Shown here: piece after piece, positions 36,459-45,300 of the stretch | Position numbering within the stretch: the stretch's first letter is position 1 | Layout of the letters: every line of letters begins with the position of its first letter | Assembly (NCBI RefSeq): GCF_018614875.1 | Contig: NZ_JAGGNW010000009.1 | Coordinates: forward strand, 124,001-188,000 | Direction of reading: 5' to 3' | Length of the DNA stretch: 64,000 nt | Source: Variovorax paradoxus | Lineage (GTDB): Bacteria; Pseudomonadota; Gammaproteobacteria; Burkholderiales; Burkholderiaceae_C | Notes under the pieces: model-generated | Database searches by the model: none | What the model saw: only the letters and a program-made list of their open reading frames with translations | What the model was told of the DNA's origin: nothing | Translations under genes and position numbers: made by a program

Positions 36459-37401
36459 ATGCAAGGCATAAGAAATACTTTGGACAAGACACTGAACCTC
36501 GACCAGCTCAAATCCTTTGCGCTGGTGATCGAGACCGGCAGCTTCTCGGCCGCGGCCGACCGGCTCGGCCTCACGCAGCCCGCGGTGAGCCTGCAGATCC
36601 GCCAGCTGGAGCGCCGGCTGGCGGTGCGCCTGGTGGAGCGCGTCGGCAAGCGCGCCAAGGCCACGCCGGCCGGCGCGGAGCTGCTGCGGCACAGCCACCA
36701 CATCGAGACCGCGGTGGAGAACGCCATCGACGCGCTGGCGGACCACGCCAGCGGCGTGACGGGCCGGGTTCGGCTGGGCACCGGCGCAACCGCCTGCCTG
36801 TATTTCCTGCCGGCCCTGCTGCGCAGCCTGCGCGAACAGTTTCCGGCGCTCGGCATCGTGGTGAGCACCGGCAATACCGACGACCATGTCCGCAAGGTGG
36901 AAGAGAACAGCATCGATCTTGCGCTGGTGACGCTGCCGGCCGCGGGACGCTCGCTCTGCGTGGCGCCGGTGCTCGACGACGAGTTCGTCGCCATCGGCCG
37001 CAGCGATCTCGCGCCCCTGAAGGCGCGCGTGGCGCCCGCCGACCTGGCCGCGCTGCCGCTGGTGCTGTTCGAGCCCGCGGCCAACACGCGCAAGCTGGTC
37101 GACCGCTGGTTCGCGGCCGAGGGCTTGCAGCCGCAGCCCGTCATGGAGCTGGGCAGCGTCGAGGCCATGAAGGAGATGGTGGCCGCGGGGCTGGGCTACG
37201 GCATCGTGCCGCGCATGGCGATGGCGGGCCGCGGCGCGCACCCCGGCCTGAAGATCAGCCGGCTGAACCCCCGCATGCACCGCACGCTGGCCGTGGTCAT
37301 GCGGCGCGACAAGCCGGTCAACAAGGCCCTGCGCGCGCGTGGTGCTCGATGCGATCCTTTCGGCAGGCAACCGGGCCGCGCGCGCTACTCGGCCGAAGTA
37401 G
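36459..37401 (+). CDS. LysR-family transcriptional regulator with apparent C-terminal frameshift
   Basis: The helix-turn-helix (LDQLKSFALVIETGSFSAAADRL, then TQPAVSLQIRQLERRL) and the substrate-binding domain are normal through residue about 290, ending MRRDKPVNKAL. At 37331-37340 the base run GCGCGCGCG shifts the frame. In one frame the coding continues for another 160 residues antisense to the next gene. Skipping one base gives the expected end RVVLDAILSAGN and a TAG at 37399-37401, for about 313 residues, the family's usual length. Either a CG unit was lost from the run or the sequence has an error. The regulator is divergent from the GNAT gene and convergent, by 17 bases, with the MFS gene. 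Confidence 0.8.
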
Positions 37402-38620
37402 CCAGCGCGGCGCCGCGGCGAGCCCGGCCCAGCGTGCCGACGATCAGCGCGGCAATTAGCACCAGCACGCCGCTGAGCACCATCGCGCTCGAGATGCCGT
37501 GGTTGTCGACCGTCACGCCGCCGATGAGTGCGCCCGAGGCAATCGCCACCTGGAAGCCGCTCACGAGCAAGGCCTGGCCGGCTTCGGGGGCGTCGGGCAC
37601 GGCCTCCATCATCCAGCTGGTGAGCGCGACCGGGATCAGGCCGAAGGCCACGCCCCAGATCACGACCACCACCGCGCCGGCCACCATGCCGCTGCCGATC
37701 AGGGTCGACAGCAACAGCGCGGTGGCGAGCATCAGCGCCGCCAGCAGGGTGGTGCCGCGCACGCTGCGCGCCACCAGGCTGCCGCCGAGGAAGGTGCCGA
37801 CAAAGCCCACCGCGCCATACACCAGCAGCAGCGTCGAGACCGCGTTGGGCGCCAGCCCGAACACCTGCTGCAGCAGCGGCTTCAGGTAGGTGTAGGCCGC
37901 GAAGTGGCCGGCAATGAAGAACAGCACCGCGAGCAGGCCGACCTGCGCCATGCGGCGCGTCAGCGGCGTGAGCAGGTCGCGCGCGCCGATGGCACGCAAC
38001 GGAGGGATGGCGGGCAGCAGCCACAGCTGCACCAGCAGCACCACGGCCGCCAGCGCGCCGGTCACCGCGAACGAGGCACGCCAGCCGAACAGCGTGCCCA
38101 GGAACGAGCCGGCGGGCACGCCGAGCACGGTGGCGGCCGACACGCCCGCCAGCACCAGCGACATGGCCCGCGCCTTCGAGAGGTCCGGCACCAGCTGCGT
38201 GGCGGCGGCCGGCGCAAAGGTCCAGAAGCCGCCCACGCACAGGCCGAGCATCAGGCGCGCGACCAGCATGGTGGCGAAGTTGGGCGCAAAGGCGGCGAGC
38301 AGGTTCGAGGCGATCAGCAGGGTGGTGAGCGCGATCAGCACGGTGCGCCGGTCGAGCCGGCCCGAGGCCACGATCAGCGCGGGGCCGGCAAAGGCCGCCA
38401 GCACGCCCGGCATGGTGATCATCAGGCCGGCCGTGCCGTCGGACACGTTCAGGCCGCGGGCGATGTCGGTCAAGAGGCCGATGGGCATGAACTCGGTCGA
38501 CACCATGGCAAAGGTGCCGACGGCGATCGAGCCGACCGCAAGCCAGGCGGAGCGGGTGGTCTTGGCCGGTTCGGGCGCAAGATCGTCGATGCAGGGATTG
38601 CTGCTGGGTGAATTCATCAT
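37385..38620 (-). CDS. MFS efflux transporter, AraJ/purine efflux (PbuE)-like
   Basis: A 411-residue, 12-helix transporter. Its first helices read AVGSIAVGTFAMVSTEFMPIGLLTDIA, which has the conserved E-F-M/L-P-x-G-L motif of the drug:H+ antiporter family with AraJ, NepI and PbuE. The A-motif region VASGRLDRRTVLIAL follows. Two ATG codons stand in tandem; the first (38620) is taken. Members export nucleosides, purines, arabinose or drugs. It overlaps the corrected 3' end of the LysR gene, and the convergent layout and the neighbour suggest that LysR may regulate it. Confidence 0.9.
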   Translation of the reverse strand: MMNSPSSNPCIDDLAPEPAKTTRSAWLAVGSIAVGTFAMVSTEFMPIGLLTDIARGLNVSDGTAGLMITMPGVLAAFAGPALIVASGRLDRRTVLIALTTLLIASNLLAAFAPNFATMLVARLMLGLCVGGFWTFAPAAATQLVPDLSKARAMSLVLAGVSAATVLGVPAGSFLGTLFGWRASFAVTGALAAVVLLVQLWLLPAIPPLRAIGARDLLTPLTRRMAQVGLLAVLFFIAGHFAAYTYLKPLLQQVFGLAPNAVSTLLLVYGAVGFVGTFLGGSLVARSVRGTTLLAALMLATALLLSTLIGSGMVAGAVVVVIWGVAFGLIPVALTSWMMEAVPDAPEAGQALLVSGFQVAIASGALIGGVTVDNHGISSAMVLSGVLVLIAALIVGTLGRARRGAALATSAE

Positions 38621-38786
38621 GGGAAGGGTCCTGGGACCGCGTCGGCAAGCGCGCACCGACACGTTGTTGCGAAAGGCTGCCCAGTGTGAAAGCGGACGGG
38701 TCCGCCACAAAGGGGCCTGCCGGCAGTAGTCAGTTTCCCCAGGGCGAACAATCGACCCTTTTGCTGTTCCCGGCCTTCTCGGTTTG
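38621..38786. other. Intergenic segment with a short perfect palindrome
   Basis: These 166 bases separate two minus-strand genes. A 6-base palindromic pair GCGGAC-GG-GTCCGC lies at 38692-38705. There is no T-tract after it, so it may be an operator for the downstream MFS gene or a weak terminator for the upstream membrane protein. Nothing else stands out. Confidence 0.3.
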
Positions 38787-39326
38787 CTAGACGGGCGTCG
38801 CGCGAAGCTGCAGCACCCGCCCATCGGCGATGAACGAGTCGCCCACCAGCACGCGAAAGGCCGCACCTTTGGGAAACCGCGTCCCCGCGAGCGTCGGCGA
38901 CAGAAGCTCGATGTCGAGCGCATGCGGTTTTCCGCGCGCGAGCACTTCGCCCTGCGCCACGAACCAGCGGGCGGAGAAGCCTTGGTTGTCGACCACCAGT
39001 GCGCAGCGGTATTCCCCCGCGGCCAGCGGCACGTCGTGCGAAGGCAGCGCCGGCGGGCGCAGCGTGAGTTCGGCCAGGAGGTGGGGCGTGAACGCGCGCG
39101 CCGCATCGAAGGTTGCGGGCTCGGCCGGCGCCGCGCGCCGCGGCCGCTTGCCGATGAGCCAGGCAATGACGTTGCCGATGATCGGCACCCACAGCACCAT
39201 CAGCAGCGTGCCGATGTCGCGCGTGGTCGTGCCGCGCTCCGCGTAGTGCCGCATGAGCGCCCCCGTGACCGCCATGCACAGCAGGATGATGACGATGAGC
39301 TTGCGGCGGGACTGGATGGTGGTCAT
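38787..39326 (-). CDS. Hypothetical membrane protein
   Basis: A 179-residue protein of no recognised family. Residues about 10-60 hold two hydrophobic segments (KLIVIILLCMAVTGALM and LLMVLWVPIIGNVIAWLIG). The rest is a soluble beta-rich domain with LPSHDVPLAAGEYRCALVV and FRVLVGDSFIADGRVLQL, which is consistent with a periplasmic or cytoplasmic ligand domain. It begins 30 bases downstream of the ndvB stop on the same strand, so it may be the last gene of that transcript. Confidence 0.75.
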   Translation of the reverse strand: MTTIQSRRKLIVIILLCMAVTGALMRHYAERGTTTRDIGTLLMVLWVPIIGNVIAWLIGKRPRRAAPAEPATFDAARAFTPHLLAELTLRPPALPSHDVPLAAGEYRCALVVDNQGFSARWFVAQGEVLARGKPHALDIELLSPTLAGTRFPKGAAFRVLVGDSFIADGRVLQLRATPV

Positions 39327-39356
39327 GGATATGCAGATGAAAACGGCCCGCGGACC

Positions 39357-42300
39357 TTAACCCACCCGCAGCACCGCATCCGCCGGCAGTGCCTGCCAGT
39401 CGATCCATTCACCGATGGCCGCATGGTGCGTGGGCGTTGCGGCGGCCTCGGGCGTCCCCCACTGCAGCGTCAGGCTGCGCTCGCCGAGCCGCAGCGCAAT
39501 CTCGAACCCCGGCCAGTGCGCAGGCACGCGCGGTGTCAGCGAGAGCATGCGGCCCTTCACGCGCAGGCCCAGCAGCGTTTCGACCGAAGCGCGGTGCAGC
39601 CATGCGGCCGAGCCGGTGTACCAGCTCCAGCCGCCGCGGCCGACATATGGCGCGGCGCCGTAGATGTCGCCGGCCATCACGTAGGGCTCCAGCTCGTAGG
39701 CGGGCCCGCGCTGTGGATGTTGCGCGCGGTGCGCCGGGCTCAGGCCCTCGAAGCTTTGCCATGCGGCTTCGTGGTCGCCCTGGAGCGCCTGTGCCATCAG
39801 CGCCCACACGGCGCCGTGCGAATACTGCCCGCCGTTTTCGCGCACGCCCGGCGGGTAGGCCTGGATGTAGCCGGGATTGTTGGCCGAGTGGGCAAAGGGC
39901 GGCGTCAACAAGCGCAGCAGGCCGGCCGGCTCGTCGTGCAGATGCTCCTTGACGGCGGCCATTGCCGGGCCGGTGTGGGCGTCGTCCGATGCGCCCGAGA
40001 GCACCGACCAGGCCTGCGCGATCAGGTCGATGCGGCACTCGTCGTTGGCCGACGAACCGAGCGGCGCGCCGTTGTCGAAGAAGGCGCGGCGGAACCAGGC
40101 GCCGTCCCAGCCGGCATCGTGCAGCGCGGCGATCCAGCCGCGCCGGGCCTCGTTCCAGCGCGCGGCCCGGTCGTGTTCGCCGCGGGCCTCGGCAATCGGC
40201 GCGAAATGTTCGACCACGCTGCACAGGAACCATGCAAGCCAGACCGATTCGCCGCGGCCTTCATGGCCGACCCGGTTCATGCCGTCGTTCCAGTCGCCGG
40301 TGCCCATCAGCGGCAGGCCGTGCACGCCGGTCTCCAGGCTGCGGTCGATGGCCAGCGCGCCGTGCTCGAACACGGTGGCCGTGTGGCCGCTGTACTGCGG
40401 CACGTAGTAGGCGTCTTCGGCGCCCTCGGGAATCGCGGGACCTTCGATGAACCCGACCACGTGGTCGAGCAGCGTTGCATCGCCGGTCACTTCGACGTAG
40501 TGCGCCGTCGCAAAGGGCAGCCACAGCAGGTCATCCGAAAAATGCGTGCGCACGCCGGCGCCGCCAGGCATGTGCCACCAGTGCTGCACATCGCCTTCGG
40601 GGAACTGGCGCGCGGCATTGAGCAGGATCTGCTCGCGCAGCCGCGATGGATCGGTGAGCGCAAAGGCCATCGTGTCCTGCAGCTGGTCGCGAAAGCCGAA
40701 GGCGCCCCCGGCCTGGTAGAAGCCGGCCTTCGACCAGAGCCGGCAGGCCAGCGTCTGGTAGATGAGCCAGCGGTTGACCATGGCGTCGAACAGCGGATCG
40801 GGCGTGCGCACCTGCAGGCGGCCCAGCAGTTCGTCCCAGAAGCCGCGCACCTGCGCCAGGGCTTCGGGCACATCGCGCTGGCGCCAGCGGCGAGCGAGGG
40901 CCAACGCCGCGTCGGCGTCGTCGGCGTGGCCCAGCACGAAGGTGAAGCTGGCGGCCTCGCCGGCACCGACGACGAACTCGCCGCCGATGGCCGCGCAGGC
41001 ATCGAGCCCGCTGCCGGCGCGCCGCGACAGCGTGTCGGGCACTTCGACGATGCCGTGTCCGTCGAAGAACTCGTTGCGGTCGCAGGTCCACTGCGTGGCG
41101 CCCGGCAAACCCGCCAGCAGCAGGAAGGCCGTGCTACCGCCGAAGCCCACGCTCGATTCGCGCTGCTGGCCGAACACCGCAGGCTGGTCTTCCGGCTTCC
41201 AGCAGTGAATGGTGCGCCGTTCGCCGCGCGCGGCGCCGAGCTGCCACTCGACCATGCCGAGGGCGCGCAGGCGCCGCGCGCCGGAGCCCCGGTTGTGCAC
41301 ATGCACATGCACCAGCTTGACGGCATCGGCGCGGTCCGCGAAGAAGGTGGTCTCGAGCGCCAGCTCCCGTTGCCGGCATTCGAAGACCGTGTAGCCCTGG
41401 CCATGCCGCACGCGGTGGCGCACCTCGTCGCCGTCCCCCGCACCCTGGCCGGCCGGCGTGAGCGGCAGCAGGGCGCGCGAGGCGAGGTCTTGCAGCAGGT
41501 AGTGTTCGAAGGCCGGGTCCTGCACCGGGTCGTTCGACCATGGCGTGACCTGGTGCATGCGGCTGTTGCCGGCCCAGGTGAAGCCGGTGCCCCATTCGGA
41601 CACCTGGAAGCCGAAATCGGCGTTGGCGATCACGTTGATCCAGGGGCGCGGGGTGCGGTGGCCGGCGTCGACCTCGAAGCGGAACTCGCCGCTTTCGGCA
41701 TCGAAGCTTCCCGTGGGCGCCTCCGCGGAAGGTGCCGCCGCGGGCCGTGCCAGCAAGGCGGCACGCGAGGACGCCGCCGGCGCCTCGGCGTCCGTGCCGG
41801 CGTCGACCCGTGCTTCGTGCAGTGCCGCCACCTGCATTTCGAGGGAGCGCCCGTCGGCGGTGAAAACCACGCGTGCCAGCCTGGAAAGCGCGGCCCTCTC
41901 CGAGGGCACCACGTCGTGGTCGCGCAGCAGGTAGAAGCCCGCTGTGTCGTTGCGCGGAAAACTGTTCTGGGTCTGGTGCGCGACGCGCAGGCGCAGGGCC
42001 TCGATCTCGCGCTGCAGCGGCATCAGGTAGGAGTTCGGTTCGCTGTTGAGCACCACCAGGTCGCAGGCCACGCCGCCAAAGCCCCACCACGGCTGCGCGC
42101 GCAGCAGCGCGTTGACGAGCCCCATGCCGTTCATCGAATGGATCGCGACCAGCACGATGGGCTTGTCGCCCGAGATGCCGAAGCGCCAGATCTGCCGCAG
42201 GTCGACGAGGCCGCGGTCCTTCATCACGCGCGGCGTGGTGTAGGTGAGGATGGTCGTCAGGTCTTGCAGCGCGAAGGTCTGCGCGGGCGCAATGCTCAGA

Positions 42301-45300
42301 TCGCGCAGCCGCACCTGCGCCAGCGTGGCGGCCATGCGCGTGGCGCGCTCGACGTGCATCGGCTCCAGATAGCGGTCGATGCTGGGCATCAGCGCCTCGA
42401 TGCTCTCGTCGGCAGCGGTGGCGAAGCTCAGCCGCGCGGTGGCGCCCGGCGCGATCGACAGGCGCACGCGCAGGCATGCGATGGGATCGAGGCCGTTCAC
42501 CGGCTTGCCGTCGGCGGTCAGCGGCTGCGGGTCGAGCGCGGGGCTCGCGAGCGAGCGGTTGCGGCCGATGAAGGCGCGCCGGTCGGTCATGCAGTCGATG
42601 GAAAGCACATGGGCATCGACCGAGGCGAGGAAGTGCGCGGCGGCCACCACCGGGTCGCCATGCAGCCGCGGCTTGCGCGTCAGCAGCAGCGCGCGCCATG
42701 CGGGTTCCCAGCGCGATTCGACGAACAGGTTGGCAAAGGCCGGATGCGCCTCGTCGGCCTTGGGATTCGACAGCACCGGCTCGAAGTAGGAAACGAGCTC
42801 GAGCGTGCGCGTCTGCTTGCCGGCGTTGTGCAGCGTGATGTTGCGCAGCTCGGTGTCGTCTTCGGGGCTGATCAGCACCGTGGTGCGCACCTGAAGGCCG
42901 TCGCCGGCTGCATCGAACTGCACCTGCTCGGCGAGGAAGCGGGTGCGGTAGCTCCAGCCGGCGCCGGGCGCGGGCAGGGCGGTGAGCGAGACGAGTTCGT
43001 GCTGTCCTTCGTCGCGAACGTAGAAGAAGGTGCCGTGGTTGTCGCGCAGCGGATCGTCGCGCCAGCGGGTCACGTTGAACGCATGCCAGCGGCTGACGCC
43101 CGCGCCGTTGGCGCGCAGGGCCACCGTGTAGCGCCCGTTCGACAGCAGGTGCGTGGGCTGGAAGCCGGGCACCGTCGGGTCCACCGCGCGGGGCTGGAAC
43201 AGCGGCGCCAGCTCGGTCTGGCTGGGCTCGGGCGGCGTGCGCGGGTCGGCGCTGCCGATGATCTGCCGCGGCGTGCGTTCGTGCAGCAGCGATTCGTGCG
43301 CCTGCACCAGCGCGGCGCTGCCGAACCAGCGGCGCGGGGCCTCGGCGCGCAGCGCGTGGCACAACGCCACCAGCGACATGCCCTGGTGGTGCGCCATGAA
43401 GTTGCGCACCACGGTGCAGTCCTGGCCATTGGTCTGGCGCGAAGTGGTGAAATCCACCGCGTCGTGAAAGCCGAATTCGCCGCGCGCACCGAGCGATTCG
43501 AGCAGTTCCAGGTTGGCCACCGCCGCGGCCGGCGCGAGCACGGCGGCCATGGCGCTCGCATAGGGCGCCACCACGCGCTCGGTGGGGGGCGTGCGGCGCA
43601 GCGCGAGGCGTGGCACGCCGAAGGGCGAGTACTGGTAGGCCAGCGAATGGTCCTGCGCGAAGTAGGCCGACTCCGAAACGCCCCACGGCAGGTCCAGCGA
43701 ACGGCCGAAGGCCTGCTGCTCGGCGATGGCCGCGGTGTTGGCCACCTGCAGCAGGCTGTCGGCGGGCTCGGACATCACGAGCGCGGGCATCAGGTACTCG
43801 AACATCGAGCCGGACCACGACTTGAGGCCGGGCTGGAAACCCACCAGCATGAATGGCCGGCCCAGTGCCATCCAGTGGCGGCGGGGCACGTCCCCCTTCG
43901 CAATCGCCAGGAAGCTCAGCAGGCGCGACTCGGAGGCCAGCAGATCGTAGTAGCTCGCGTCGAGCACGTTCTCCTCGACGCGCAGGCCGATGTGGAACAG
44001 ATGCCGCTTGGGGTCGTAGAGGCCGCTGAAATCCATGCCGGCGTGCAGCGCGTCGCAGCGCTGTGCCAGCGTCTCCAGCGCCGGTTCTTCGTGGCTCTGG
44101 CAGCCCTCTGCGGCGAAGGCGCGGCAGGCCTGGGCCACGGCCACCAGGTGGCCCGCGAAGTTGCCGCTGTCCACGCTGGACACGTAGGCCGGCGGCAGCA
44201 GCTGCAGCGTCAGCGTGTGGTACCAGTTGAAGAGATGGCCCTGGTGCTTCTGCATGCGGTCGACGGAGTCGAGCGTGGCCGTGATGCGCGCGAGCAGCGC
44301 AGCGGTGTCGATCCAGCCGAACTCGCGCGCGCAGCACGTGGCCAGCAGGTACATGCCGATGTTGGTGGGCGAGGTGCGGTGGGCGATGGTCGGCTGCGGC
44401 TCGAGCTGCAGGTTGTCGGGCGGCAGGTGGTTGTCTTGCGGGCCGACCACGTGCTCGAAGAAGCGCCAGGTGTCGTGCGCCAGTTTCTCCAGGTAGCCGC
44501 GGTGTTCGGCGCTCAACGGATCGGACACCCGCGGATCGACGCGGCTGCTCCACCAGGCCGCGAACGGCGCCAGCGCCCAGGCCGTGAACAGCAGCGGCCC
44601 GGCCATCGGATAGGCGCTCCAGCGCGCCGCCACCACAGCCAGCGCCAGGCAAAGCACGCTGCTGGGGGCCGCATTGCGCAGGAAGGGCGGCAGTTGCTGG
44701 CTGGACTGGGCCTGGGCCTGGGCTGTCGTGGTCCATTGGAGCAGGTGCCTGCGGCTGACGGTCAGCCGCCATGTCGCCAGCAAAATCGCATCGAGCAGCA
44801 GGCGCGTCTGTGCCGCCAGTTGCACGAACTGCCAGGCTGCACCGGCCGCGGCTCGCAGCAGTTCGACCGCGCCGACCTCGAAGAAGTGGCGCAGCCCGAT
44901 GGCGCGGCGCGTCGGCACCAATCCGGCCAGGGCGCCGAGCAGCGGTCCGAGCGTGAGCGCCGAGGCGACCGCGGCCAGCGCCCATCCCAGCGGCATGGCC
45001 TGCGTGAAGATCACCAGCACCAGCAGCGCGAAGGAGGCGGGCAACACCAGCGAGCGGCGCAGGTTGTCGCCCATCTTCCAGAGCCCGAGCGCGTCGATGC
45101 CGAAGCGCCTGGCGCGCCATATCAGCGGCAGCAGCTGCCAGTCGCCGCGCACCCAGCGGTGCACGCGCGATGCAGCCACGCCGGCATGGTGCGGGTGGTC
45201 CTCCATCAGCACCACGTCGCTCACCATCGCGCAGCGCGCCACCGTGCCTTCGAGCAGGTCATGGCTCAGCACCGCGCCTTCGGGCAGGCGGCGATCGAGC

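Noticed and set aside
37402..37889. A long C-terminal extension of the LysR protein.
   Set aside because: It is antisense to the MFS gene, has no domain and follows a dinucleotide-run frameshift.
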